A DNA stretch of 64,000 nucleotides from Antrodiella citrinella (Eukaryota > Basidiomycota > Agaricomycetes > Polyporales > Steccherinaceae), in NCBI GenBank assembly GCA_004802725.1, contig SGPM01000006.1, positions 124,001-188,000 on the forward strand, written 5' to 3'. The position numbers and the translations under genes are program-made. Each line of letters starts with the position of its first letter. The stretch's first letter is position 1. Below the pieces are notes generated by a model. It made no database searches and was not told where the DNA came from. It worked only from the letters and a program-made list of their open reading frames with translations. Of the stretch, positions 1 through 10,938 are shown piece by piece.

Positions 1-1
1 G

Positions 2-139
2 GCGGCTGACGTTCTGGCCAGCCTCAAACGGGACCCTCTGAAGGATGTCTGCATCCCTACAGAGTATAGCTCCTCCTTTGCTCCCGACATCGTCCTCGGT
101 GCTTCCCTGCTGCTCACGTTCAAGTACTCCGCATACTAG
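2..139 (+). CDS. 3' end of an unrecognised protein gene (partial)
   Basis: An open frame enters from the left edge and ends at the TAG at 137-139, giving a 45-residue C-terminus. It contains DVCIPTEYSSSFAPDIVLG and ends LLLTFKYSAY. The rest of the gene lies outside the window and I do not recognise the family. The ATG at 45 opens a different frame that I regard as a shadow. The gene converges with the RCC1-like gene, whose stop is at 329, leaving about 190 bp of shared 3' sequence. That this is coding is inferred from its protein-like composition and position. Confidence 0.5.
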   Translation, partial: AADVLASLKRDPLKDVCIPTEYSSSFAPDIVLGASLLLTFKYSAY

Positions 140-328
140 ACCGGCGCGATACCGCAACCATATCCCTTCCAGCGAAACCGACTCCCAACTACCGCCATTC
201 TTTGTGTCCTGTGACATTCCTTTTGCGCTCAATTTCATAATGACTTTCCTTACTGTTTTGTTTACATTTGGGGTGATGAGTACTGAGGGGTATTGTACAT
301 CTGCGTAGCACTTACGAAAGATATACTG

Positions 329-1618
329 TCATGAAGAATCCACGTCCTCGATCAGTATCCAACTAGTGCCACATCCAGCCCAAATTTCTGTTGCATATGC
401 TGTGGTATGCTCGTCCGAGACAGGCCAGATCCTCGTCGGTAAACGCAGATCGTTTGTGTGTCCGGTGCCCATGTTACCATGTTCGTTCCAGCCCCAGCCC
501 CATACTTCCGTTCGTCTTCGCGATGGGCCCGCGTCTCCAGAAGATACTGTGAATAAACAAAGTACATGCTCGCTGCCGCATGCCATTTTTTCAAATTGGT
601 GGGTATCAGAAGAGAATGGGAAATCAACACTCCTCGGAAGATCCATAGGTTGGCTGGTGGTGATCTCGCGTCCTAGTTGTCCCTTCGAGCTATCCCCCGT
701 GGCGAAAATTGTCCATGTGGCTGACTGATCCAGAACTGCATATGTGCCATTCCATGTGCATCCAATGGAGGCGACATTGGCTAATGAATCGAGTTTTGTA
801 ATTTGTGTTTTGCGGTTGGAACCAATGCCTTTCACGTGTCCCGACGGCTGGAGTAGGACGGAGTGCTGCGACCCTGCTGAAGCGGCGGTGAAGGCTTCAG
901 ACCCGACCATTGACACCGTGATTGGGGATCGCTGAACGCTGACAGGACGGTCAACAGGGCCAAGCTGGCCATGTCGACACGTCCCCCATCCTACGACCGT
1001 AGTTGCAGACGTGCCCGATGAAGTGCACTGTGCCAAAACGTGGTGCGTCCCGGTTGCGAGGAATTCTATCGTGAGTGTAGAATCGTCGTGGATCCTAGAG
1101 ATTGCGGGTTTGAAGTCAACTCTGTACACTTGTCCGGATACCGACGCGTTGTTCTTGGTCGTGCCAATACCAAGGTCCCCAAAGTCGTTTGCACCGAAGG
1201 AGATCAGGACATCGTCTTTTGCGGGACAGGTGAGAACAGCGTACGAGGTTTCCCAGCCGGCCTCCACCGTGCGGATAGAATACGTTTCCAAACCGTGGTC
1301 AGCCAGGTGAAGATCGACTGGCCTGAACGTCACGGAGGGCTGGTCCTTATGATGGTCTGGCCCGAGTTGACCTCTGGCACCATCTCCGGAGGCCCACAAT
1401 TCCGTGTAAGTGCCAGTAGAACCTGTACAATCGAGGAGGAGGAGAGTGAAATTGGACCCGCATGCGATTTGGCGTATATCGGTCGAGTGAGCGGGGACGA
1501 TCCCAAAATCTGAGCCTTGGAATGAGGTACGGGTGAAGTTGTGCGCGTCGTCCAGAGAATCGATGGCGAGTTGTCCCTTGGCATTTGAGCCAGCAGAGAG
1601 AATGTATCTGCGGGACAT
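329..1618 (-). CDS. RCC1-repeat protein, ATS1-like
   Basis: Single-exon gene of 429 codons. It has about seven RCC1-type blade repeats, seen as recurring G-x-G-x-x-G-Q-L-G-like motifs: GSNAKGQLA near the N-terminus, then SGDGARGQLG, GANDFGDLGIG, GWGTCRHGQLG, GSNRKTQI, TGDSSKGQLG and GWNEHGNMG near the C-terminus. These should fold into a seven-bladed propeller. Known relatives include the Ran exchange factor RCC1 and yeast Ats1, which works with the diphthamide and tRNA wobble modification machinery. The length and single propeller fit Ats1-like proteins better than nuclear RCC1, but this is inference. I chose the ATG at 1618; a longer frame upstream begins only with TTG. The gene is divergent from the F-box gene starting at 1715, with under 100 bp between start codons, so they probably share a promoter. 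Confidence 0.75.
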   Translation of the reverse strand: MSRRYILSAGSNAKGQLAIDSLDDAHNFTRTSFQGSDFGIVPAHSTDIRQIACGSNFTLLLLDCTGSTGTYTELWASGDGARGQLGPDHHKDQPSVTFRPVDLHLADHGLETYSIRTVEAGWETSYAVLTCPAKDDVLISFGANDFGDLGIGTTKNNASVSGQVYRVDFKPAISRIHDDSTLTIEFLATGTHHVLAQCTSSGTSATTVVGWGTCRHGQLGPVDRPVSVQRSPITVSMVGSEAFTAASAGSQHSVLLQPSGHVKGIGSNRKTQITKLDSLANVASIGCTWNGTYAVLDQSATWTIFATGDSSKGQLGREITTSQPMDLPRSVDFPFSSDTHQFEKMACGSEHVLCLFTVSSGDAGPSRRRTEVWGWGWNEHGNMGTGHTNDLRLPTRIWPVSDEHTTAYATEIWAGCGTSWILIEDVDSS

Positions 1619-1714
1619 GGCGTTTGAGAGCAAAGTCAGCCTCAGGCCGGCCCGCAGGTTCTCCTGTCATATCGAGCGTTTCTTCTCCGACTCTCCTTGC
1701 TCTCAAACTTGAAC

Positions 1715-3783
1715 ATGGCACCACAGGCCAGTATCCTCAGAGGTCCCCAGTTTCCCATTGAAGTCTTTCACGAAATACTTGGCCATCTTCCTGCATTTAG
1801 AGAAAACGACAGCAGTGTAAACACCCTGCTCAGCTGTTTAGAGGCAAACTCGCGCATACGTGCCGCAGCACTTCGCCCCTTCATCTGGCGACCCCACTAT
1901 CGGGCGCGTTATACGCATTGCGTTGAGGAGAAGGAGAAGGAAAGGAAAGAGCTCGCCAAGGGAAACTGGCAGCTCTTATACTTTGAACGACGAAGGCTGG
2001 ATTGCTCGGCTCTGGCTGTGGCGGAAGACATCAGGCTCAACGCGGTTGGACGGTTCGAGAAGGCCAGGATGTTCACCACCAAGTTGTCATTCGACGTTTG
2101 GGATGTACTGAGTTTGCAGACCGTCCTGAAGCCGCCGTCCTGTTTCTACGGAGAGAATGATAGCGACGTGGTAGACGACGCCACACCGAAGAGGTTCTGG
2201 GCAAAGGCTATCATTGGAGTTATTGCACGCCACCAGGCCATAAGCATAATCACCAATGTCGCGATGAATGCTATACGGACTTCTCTGCCTTGGACCTCTG
2301 AGATGGTTGTGGCTAGTATGTCCTCGTTCTATAACGTGTCTGTCAAAGAGGTGAGCTTTAATTGAGTCGCATAAATCAACGCACTCAGAAGAATTGAATG
2401 TAACAGGTATCATTGATGTTGGATCGCCTCTACGTCGAGTGTGTAGCTTGGTTGCAAGAACATAACCTATATCATGCACCCGATAGTTCCTCCTTCAATC
2501 TGGAGACAATGTGCCGTAGTGTTCAGGCAGCTCTCCAAAGCCTTGGATTCCGACTCCTTACAGGAAAGCTCCTTTCGACGATAGGTTGCATATAAGCTAA
2601 TTCAATTCATTAGGACCAAGGTCCCGAAGAGTTCTCTGTCACTTCCCTCACTATTTCCTACGGCCTGGCAACCGGGAGACCGTACCTTTACCTCTCACCT
2701 TCGTCTTCGTCGGAGTGATGAGCCGGATGGGTGTCCCCTCTCAGATTGTTGTTCACGACATTCCAGATCGCTGTGTCCGCGCTCGTGTCGCACATCCCGA
2801 CATGACGAAACCACAATACCTCATTAACATGGAAGACACCGAGAATTTTGCACTAGCCACTGGACCTTGGCATACATGCAACGTGCATCTGTTCGACCTC
2901 ATGCTGTACGCAATCCGCGGTGTCACATACGCTCTCGACTTCGAATACGACTTACGGGAGATATCACCCGCCACCTATTCTTGCGACAACGTCATGTCCG
3001 CGTACAACTTTGTCACGTCGAGTGTAGCGGTGTTGCAGCGCGACATGACTGTCCGTTGGCCAATCCCTCATCTGAGGGGATGTCCTCTAGACCTGCTTGC
3101 GGTCTCGCAAGACGCGCTTGCACGGACATTCAACCCTGAAGCTCTTCGGACCATGAACGAGCGCATCGGTAAGGAGCTCATAGCCGCGGAGAAAATGGCG
3201 GCAGTCGTGCATCGTCGTACGGAAATGGAGCCCCGTGTTTTCGTAGGGATGGCTGTCAGAGTAAAAAGGGTGACAGGCATCATCTGCTCGTGGTTCGTGA
3301 GTATCTACTTAAATTTTCCAACAGAATCACGCTGATGCTTGAAACACAGTTCGACATGGAGGATCAATTGAGAGGCCTATATTCTCCTGACTCATTCACC
3401 TATCCACTGTTCGGCGTTCTGTTCAGTACTGGCGAGCTTTATTGTGAGTGCTCAGGCTTTCACAATGTTTGCGTGTAGTGCTCATCCTTTTGACAGACAT
3501 GTCTGGCATGCCGGTACACCCCATCGTTCCGACTCGCGAGGTCGTGCGGCCTTTCTTCGAAGGGTGTACAATCTTCAGTCGATACTTCACCGGGGTAGAT
3601 ATCAATTCGGCAGGAACCAAGGGAAGACTGATCTTCAGCCAAGAAGTCAGAACAGCATTCCCCGACGACGATGCTGTTGGCGCTGCTTGGGTCAATAGTG
3701 AAGATGATCCGCCAGAGGAGGTGCAGGAGGAGGAGGAACAGGAAGAAGAGCGGACGACGGAGGTATTCCCAGGGGAGGATTGA
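1715..3783 (+). CDS. FBXO21-like F-box protein with YccV/HspQ-like domain (copy A)
   Basis: Five exons: 1715-2350, 2407-2584, 2614-3296, 3350-3443 and 3497-3783, giving 625 aa. An N-terminal F-box-like helix set (FPIEVFHEILGHLP) is followed by an all-helical middle region with the signature FPHYFL and FVFVGVMSRMGVP, matching the SirB1/transglutaminase-like region of FBXO21. Near the C-terminus a hemimethylated-DNA-binding (YccV) type segment begins VGMAVRVKRVTGIICSW, followed by an acidic tail. FBXO21 proteins are substrate receptors of SCF ubiquitin ligases. The gene is paralogous to the gene at 5707-7740: sequence and three intron positions match. Odd points: the YccV segment is shorter and more diverged than in copy B, and the frame needs a 29-nt intron at 2585-2613 that copy B lacks. 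An upstream TTG in frame is not a credible start. Confidence 0.75.
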
Positions 3784-4120
3784 TGTTGAGATATAATGTG
3801 CACTTGTACTGTATAACATCTGTTTGATAGATTTAGGCTGGCTGTGTGGTTGTGTCAAGACGCGTGCGCAGTGCAAAGGGCTGGGCTGTCTTCCAAGCCT
3901 TCTGCTTACAACGTTGAAAAGTGAATCGCCCCCCAGCATTGCTTGCACCGCCACGCTTCAGGCAGATTGGCTCTCTGTCCCATGCCTCCATGACTGGCGC
4001 TCCGATGCCAAAGGTGCTCTGCATTCACATAAACAACATGAGACGGGATGCGTCTTGGTCCTACTCCGACACCTACTACCCTCTCCAGACCCTTCCTTCC
4101 TCTCCATTCTCCCCTTCTCC
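3784..4120. promoter_or_regulatory. Intergenic region, promoter of the membrane-protein gene
   Basis: No coding signal fits here. The last 40 bp before the ATG at 4121 form a strong pyrimidine run (4081-4120), typical of basidiomycete core promoters and transcription start regions. The left part is presumably the 3' UTR of F-box copy A. Confidence 0.4.
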
Positions 4121-5558
4121 ATGAACTCTGGGTCGGTGGATTGTGGTCAGGGCAACCCAGACATTAGTGGTATCGGAGTGAGGCTCAGTTTCTACTTGCA
4201 AAACTTCCTACTAGGTATGTATGTAGATTGTTGGTCCGAGGGGTGTACATTGACGCGAAATATGTGCAGTCCTACTCGTCGATCGATCTTGGGAAGATGC
4301 GCCGAGCGCGTTGTGGACGTTTACCTCTACGAGCTTCGGTTTGACTATCGCAGCCATTGTCCAAGCGCAGCAGGCTCAGCTCTCGTTCTTCCAAGCTCTA
4401 CAAGTCACCAATCTTGTCTGGTAAGTCGCGTTATATGTACCGCCATCATGATGCTTGTATGTCAATACCGTTTGCCCTTTAGGTTGGCGAACTTTGGCTC
4501 GTTCCTGGCTCTAGCATCGTATTCACGGCACAGGACCATCAAGGACGAGGAACAGAAAACCTCGAGTGGAGATAGCTCTCCTACGTGTGAAACGGATGGA
4601 CATCATCATCGACGCCCCGGGTCCGAGAAGTCCAGACCCGACCTAGTAGTCAAGCTCGCTGCTATGAGCCAAATATTCTTCTCCATGGCGCTCACGCTGG
4701 TCACTTGGTGTGCACACCTCTCTGTCTCCAGCTTGTAAGCTTGTCTCTGAAATGGAAAGCTACTAGGGCTCGACCGGATATATTTTCAAACGACGGTGGC
4801 GACTCCAAGGAAACCTGCGACGTGAAATACGTCGCGTTCTTTGGCGCGATCTTCCCTGCGCGTGGATCTGGTCGCGTCCTCGGTCTGACTGCGACTTGTC
4901 TTCTGTTCATCGGATACCTCGTCATCACGATGCACGAGCTCCACGTCTTGGTGACGAAAAATAGGAAGCGGGACATGAGACGTGCGGAGAAGATGAAGCG
5001 AGAGGAGGAACGGGATCTGAATCTCCCTACCTTGCGCATGCCTATGCCGGAGCCTTCCAACAATGGCTCGAACGACGACCATGATCTCACACGCTCCCCT
5101 TCACCCTACCCGCCGTCTGGGTCCCCGATGGTCCCTCCCGAGGAACGTGAGCGTAAACATCGTCACCGTCGGTTGGAAGAGCATCGTTCGAGACGGGCGA
5201 ACTGGGGGACGGACTTGGACCCAATGCTATTGGGGCTGACAATATTTCAGGTCATCGTCTTCACGTACTTCATTGTATGTGAGGAGCTGCTGCTTCACAT
5301 CAATACCCTCTCCGACAACAGTGATCAGCAGTGGGGGTTCGGCCAGGTAAGTCATTTCAACGCTTCTTATAATAGCTCTCGATTCTGACGATACCTCAGA
5401 TTCTGGCTCTCATCGTGGTCGTGCCGTCACTCATTTCTGTGATAGGTGCTTTCCGAGAGCACAAGTTCGGTAACCTGCACCACACCAAGAGTAAAAGTGC
5501 TCCCCGAGATAGAGGCATAAAGGAGAAGAAGCGAAGATTAAGTGGTATGTCCTGCTAG
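4121..5558 (+). CDS. Multi-pass membrane protein of unknown function
   Basis: Five exons: 4121-4214, 4270-4420, 4483-4707, 4767-5346 and 5400-5558, giving 402 aa. The N-terminus DCGQGNPDISGIGVRLSFYL leads into hydrophobic helices (LLVDRSWEDAP, ALWTFTSTSFGLTIAAIVQA, WLANFGSFLALASY, MSQIFFSMALTLVTW, VLGLTATCLLFIGYLVITMH, LLGLTIFQVIVFTYFIVC and a last one ending VVPSLISVIGAF). A long hydrophilic, basic and proline-rich loop sits between the last pairs. From memory this architecture recurs in agaricomycete genomes as an uncharacterised family, with no known reaction or substrate. The gene lies between two FBXO21-like paralogs and converges with copy B, leaving under 150 bp between stops. The stop is reached directly after a GTATGT that could also be a donor; both readings end within a few residues. 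Confidence 0.65.
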
Positions 5559-5706
5559 CATAACTTGTAACATGAACGTATCAGCTCATTTCTTTCCAAT
5601 TCCTAGTATGACATGATCCCCAAACTATGTATACATATTGTGTATTCCTCTGATACACCTACTATACCAATGCCTCTAGATATAGATACACTTGCCCGTC
5701 CAATGT

Positions 5707-7740
5707 TCATTCCTCCCAACCCGAATCCCCCCGTGCACGATGGATCCACCTGTCGCCAAAGGCATCATCCTCCGGGTATCTCGTCTTCAGCTCGTCACTC
5801 AACTTGAGTCTTCCAGCGCGCTCTTCGAAGACATCCAAACCAGTGAAGAAACGGCTGAAAGTATCGCGCGCTCTCAAGAGCTTCCGTGCGATCTCGCGGT
5901 TGGGGCATACAGGCTCGATATTGTCTTGCGCTACATCTATACAGAATCACTCAGCGTCGACAGACAGATGTGTTTTTGTGTTGTGACGGGGGAACTTACA
6001 GAAAATACGCCCCGAGGTAGAACAGACTTTGTAAAACGGTTGGTGCTGTCCAGATGGGAGGTCGCGCACGCCCATGCTCACAATCCAATCGTCACTGGCC
6101 ATACAGACCGGCTGGAGCATCTGTGTCAGTGAAACGGACACATGACAGGACACAGCAGACGGATGAACTCACATCCCATCCGTATATACATCCAATATAG
6201 GCGTACGCTTTATGCGTGAAGGTCATGCCCACAAAACCCTTCACACTCTTGTGTTCAGAACGAACGCGCCTCTCCTTCGCCAGGTCCTCCGTCTGCCTCC
6301 AGCTCGCCTCAAGGAACTCCGTCAAGTCGCGCCGCCCGACATCCTGCAACCCATCCGCGAGCGAGTCCAACAGCACGACGACCAGGTCGAGCGGGTTGAA
6401 GTCCGGCGGCGTCGGGTGGATGTTTATCTGCTGCGTCTGCAGCACGGTGCAGATCGACAACATGTAGAACGCGGAGTCCTGCGCGGCGCACGAGGCCTCA
6501 GCCGTCCCGAGCACCTGCTCGAACCGCGCAAAGCTGATGATGTTGTTGAACGAGCGTTGGAGCATCGCGAAAGATGTGGCGGGCTCGAGGTCTGCCCTAC
6601 TGACACCCGGGGTACCGGTACGGCCGTCAACCAGAATGAGGGCAGCAGGAATGGGGCTGGTGATGTCGAGGAGGAAGTCGGGTTCTGACGAGTCGGGGGA
6701 CGCGATGTGGGCTTTGACTACACCGGGGGTGTTGAGCGGGGACGCGGCGATACCCATGCGACGCGCGACGGCTACGAAGACGAACACCAAGGAGATCGGG
6801 ATCGTATGCCGGTACGAGGACGGGAGAAATGCGTGCGGGAATTGGTTGAGCAGGCGTTGGAAGGTCGAGCCGTCGGCGATTCCGAACCCTAGGGAGAACA
6901 GGGCTTGTGCGATAGCGATGCACCGTCGTTGCAAATCTGTTTGTGCATTCGGTAGGCTGCGGGTTCTCAGCAGTTCCACACACGAGTCGTGTATCTCGTC
7001 TAATTGAAGTTCAATCTAAAGGTACATTGAATCAGATCTATACAACAAAATGATATACGCGACGCACTGACCTCTCGCATCGAGACACTGAACACAGACG
7101 ACAGACTAGCAAACGCGTGAACAAACGGCACCGGTGGAGAACTGGCCATTGGGATGAATATCGTCTTCCAGACTTTCACGGACTCAAGACGGGCCAACAT
7201 CCCAAGGACAGCCTGCGCCCAGAACCTCCTCGGCAACACATCCTCTCTCTCTCGATCTACAACATCCGTGTCCGGAGGCCCGGCGTACTCTGTCTGCAAG
7301 TGCAATGGTACAGGGATCTGCGACTCCAGCCGCAACGCATCCCACGCATCGAACGAGTACTCCCAAGCGAACACCCTCGCCCGCTCATGTCTCCCCTCCG
7401 TATGCACCCTGATCTTGTCCACAAGCTTCAACGCCCCCCGGTCCAGCTGCCTCCGTTGCGTATACAGCACCCGCCAATCATCCGAAGCCTCTTGGCGTCG
7501 TGCGGTTTCCTTCGCCTCGACGCAATGCGTGTAGCGGACATGGTAGTGGTGTTTCCAGACGAGGGGGGAGAGCGCCGCAGCGCGCACGCGACTGTTCGCG
7601 AGCAGGCAGGATGCTAAGGTTTGGATACTGGTGTCATCGTTTCTGGATGAGGGGAGGCATTTCAGTATCTCTAGGTAGATGTCAGTGGGGAGCTCTGGCA
7701 GTTGTATATTCGGAGAAGTTGAGAACGGTGCAGATGACAT
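5707..7740 (-). CDS. FBXO21-like F-box protein with YccV/HspQ-like domain (copy B)
   Basis: Four exons on the minus strand: 7740-7072, 7015-6173, 6120-6000 and 5936-5707, giving 620 aa. An F-box is at the N-terminus (LPTDIYLEILKCLP). A long helical middle region contains FPHAFLPSSYRHTIP and LVFVFVAVARRMGI, the SirB1-like part. A complete YccV/HspQ-like domain lies at the C-terminus (VGMTFTHKAYAYIGCIYGWD, then WIVSMGVRDLPSGQHQPFY and YVAQDNIEPV). That order is the FBXO21 architecture; such proteins recruit substrates to SCF ubiquitin ligases. Copy A at 1715-3783 shares three intron positions, so the two arose by duplication, probably inverted and old given their divergence. Copy B keeps the better-conserved domain and may hold the ancestral role. 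Confidence 0.8.
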
Positions 7741-8120
7741 ATGGTCGGTTAGATGACAAGAGAGTAAGCGCTAGAGGAGTGCTACTTTCATGTTCAGTCA
7801 GACTTTGACTCTTGACCAACGACTCATAGCGTATTCGTCAGATTCTCAGATACAACAGCACAAATCGCATTGTGTATTGGAAAGAGTAAAGGCCGTGCCA
7901 ATGCCCGGGTATATCTACAGTCCATTGTGTGATCGGGGTGGTCGGAAGGCAAGTGTACCTAGACGAGATGACTATGGGATGGGTGTGATGCAAGAGGAAG
8001 AATAAGAAAAGAGTCCATAGCAATGAGACTGTCATGACTCAAAGCACATAACTATCCAGAGTGTCCGTTCCGTAAATACTACACACCATAAACCCTGAGG
8101 AGTCCCAACAACAAAAATCG
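7741..8120. promoter_or_regulatory. Promoter region of F-box copy B and 3' flank of the O-fucosyltransferase-like gene
   Basis: The 380 bp between two minus-strand genes hold no convincing coding segment. They should contain the promoter of copy B, with its ATG at 7740, and the end of the upstream region. No repeat or RNA gene was seen. Confidence 0.3.
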
Positions 8121-10088
8121 TCACGTCGACTCGGAAAGCGTACGTCTGCGGTGCATATCCGCGTCCTTTTTGCCCCACTTCACCATACGCGACGCGCCAT
8201 CCTGCCAGTCATTCACTCTGCGCATCGAAAGAATGGAGAACGTCGAGCGGTCGGTCCCAACGAAGCCCATGCCGTTCGCTTGAATAGCAGCATCTAGAAC
8301 GACGGGGTACCTGTAAGAGATATCAAGGAATACGATTAGCACTTGAATGTCTGCGGCAAGGATAGCTCAGGAGAGACCGCTTACCATCTCCCATGTTGCT
8401 GCACGGTATTCAGGGCATCATGGTCGACCCTGACCCACTCCCATCGCCTTGACATCGTCCCACCACGTCTCGTCCTTCTCATCGCTGGTCATGATCACGT
8501 TCTCGTTGGGAACGTCGATGCCTTTGCGTTGTCGAAGTTCATCTTGGATTTCCCTGAACGATGCGATGCATATGTCAATACCCATAAATCCAGGGAATAG
8601 ACAGATGGACAGTACTGACCTGACGCGAAGCGCAATTACAGACAGCGGCGCGAAGCAATCTTCAGGCGTCTCTGCTTGCCAACACATAGAGTTGAAATCT
8701 CCATGGCGAGCATGGATAGTGATGTACTATGAACCAACAACTGTCAGACTTGGATATCAGGAAAGCGGAAGAAGCTGATACGTACAGCTGGTGTCTCGCC
8801 ACCCACTGGGTAGCCCAACAGCTGCTTGACGTACAGGGCAGCCAGATTCGTGACATGATCAGACCAACGCAGATGAGTGCCGACGTCTTTCCATTGAGGG
8901 GCATAGTCGTACTCATACTCGAATGACTGTCAGGGGTCTCAATATCATGATGAACATCGAGGGTAATGATGCACGTACCTGCTGGGCACAAGCATAATAC
9001 ATATAATCGTAGCATAGCATGTGCTCGTCAGGAGGTAATGTAATGTTGAAGTGCGGAGATGGTGCAGGTGTCGTGAGACTCTTGCTCCGATCTTCAGGGT
9101 ACGCAAGTCTTGCCAGAGCCCAGAACGTGCTGCATTTGTCATGCTCGTAGTTTGGTATGAGTTTCAACCAATCCGGGCCACGAGTGTACGATATATCTGC
9201 AATCCCACGATGAATTCAGATCCGGCATATCGTTGAACCAGCGAAATGTGCACTCACCAAGACCAACCCAATCAGGAATGAAACTATGGCGGGGATAGTG
9301 TTCGTAATATTGCACAGCTTCCCATACGTTCCAGCAGCCAATGGCGTCGATAGTCGGGCTATCAGGGTCCTTGACTTCATCCCATTCTACCATGGGTACG
9401 TCGGAAAGTTGAATGAAACGCGAGACATTGAAGACTTCTCCGAAGGGAATGGGAGGAGCATCGCCTCCGATATGAGAGGGTGTGAAGGTACCAATGACAG
9501 ACACGCGGTCCGTGATCTTGCCAAGGTATAATAGGTTCATATAAGTCATGACGTCGTTGTCTGTATAGAAAATGAGCGAAGGAGTCTGAGCATATCGAGC
9601 GAGAACGTACTCCAGCCTGCAGAGATCCAGGATGTAATATACTTCATATCACTCCTGAGGTTTTCCCGGAAACTGTTGGTAGGAGGCCCACGGAGATATG
9701 GTGAATATTTGGGTTGCTCGAGTTCTGACTCGGGTTCATCTACGACCTCGTGTGGCACAGCCCCTTCGTGTAGTGGAGATGAACCATTGGTGTTCTGCGA
9801 AGGAAGATCCAAGGCAGGGTACGTTGGAAGACTCGACTGTACATTATCCTGTTCCCTGTCCGATGCGATCAATCCAAACGAAAGAGAGGACCTGTCGATA
9901 GAGGACACAGCGAGACCAACGATAGCTACGAAGCTCAGGAAGGCGCAGGAGACGAAAATGAACCTCCTGCGGTGAAAGATTGACCTCGTTCTGAAAGGAA
10001 CGGATGGGCTTGGAGGCGGTGAATCCGTCGAGTAGGGAAGTAGCGGGAGCGAAGACAGAGAACGTTCATGACCGCGGCCTGCCCCCAT
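8121..10088 (-). CDS. O-fucosyltransferase-like type II membrane protein with an apparent frameshift
   Basis: Seven exons on the minus strand: 10088-9611, 9560-9258, 9196-8979, 8926-8786, 8726-8620, 8553-8385 and 8310-8121. The N-terminus is a short basic and proline-rich cytosolic part, one hydrophobic segment (FIFVSCAFLSFVAIVGLAV) and a Ser/Pro-rich stem, as in Golgi type II glycosyltransferases. The catalytic region carries ITIHARHGDF, the H-x-R-x-G-D-F motif of GDP-fucose protein O-fucosyltransferases, and a late GFVGTDRSTFSILS block. The family should use GDP-fucose in the secretory pathway; the true acceptor is unknown. Exon lengths sum to 3n+1. In exon 6 near 8434-8443 the reading frame breaks; removing one base restores the expected MGWVRVDHD...W order. 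This is either a sequencing error or a disabling mutation. The gene is head to head with a GDP-fucose-transporter-like gene. Confidence 0.7.
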
Positions 10089-10938
10089 GGTCGTGGATGG
10101 GTGTGAGGAAGAGAGAAGTGGGAAAGGGGAGGGCCTAAAGGGAGGAATTAGTGGACGACGGCGACATTAAACCGTGGGCATGATAGACGGATAGGACCGC
10201 GCTATCGACGAGGAAGTGAGGAGGAGGAGATGCGACCATGACCATAAACAATAATAAACCGGAAACGGAGACAGGGCTGCGTGTCGAACAGACGCCACAC
10301 GTCCTGAACGCCAAGATCAAGATCAGATCTGGATCTCGTCACAGTTTTCATTATTTTTTGGCCCCGTTTGTCACGCTCCGTGACGCCCGACGAGCAACGA
10401 ACAACTTTGGCCTCGCTCCTCGCCAATCGTTTCGACCACCCGCCACGGGTGTATCAAATTCATCCTCGTGCGTCTCCTGCAAACGTATGCTTGCCTGCAG
10501 GATCAACAGAATGCACTCCATGCGCCGTCGGAGGTCTATGCCCTTTGTTGACTCCTTCTTTTCGACAATATCAGATCGTTGAACCAAATAGTCAGCCTGT
10601 CTGTCGTTTGCATCTGGATGCCTCTGTACACACGGTATGTTCTGATCTTTCAAACGCGTGCTCGGAACACATGTCAGGAGTCGCCGCCGTCATGCAACAC
10701 TGACATACTCCCCTGCGATGAGATACTTTCTAGGCCAGCCTCATCGCTCTAACCGCACCATCCACTGCGATAGATCGCCTTGCCGGCCCCTGTTCGGCCT
10801 TTTCTGCTGCATCTAGCGTCTATCCATATCTCCTAAGCCGTACACCCATCGGGCCTATATCCCATCGTGTTATAGCAGGCGGCACCGTTCACGTTTCCTG
10901 TAGTCCTTCTCCATCTTGAACTCCTCCCTCAAGCTGTC
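10089..10938. promoter_or_regulatory. Divergent promoter between O-fucosyltransferase-like and transporter genes
   Basis: 850 bp separate the two start codons at 10088 and 10939. Open frames here are short, overlap on both strands and have no coding character. Just before 10939 is a C/T-rich stretch of the usual fungal type. No known operator or repeat was recognised. Confidence 0.4.

Noticed and set aside
45..308. Open frame with an ATG near the left edge
   Set aside because: It overlaps another frame that enters from the edge, ends at 139 and has better composition; the ATG frame is low in coding character.
1040..1513. Plus-strand frame inside the RCC1-like gene
   Set aside because: Antisense shadow of the single-exon RCC1-like gene; no domain.
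6092..6979. Long minus-strand open frame read as one gene
   Set aside because: It is one part of F-box copy B; the true exon runs 7015-6173 and its ends follow splice sites that match copy A.
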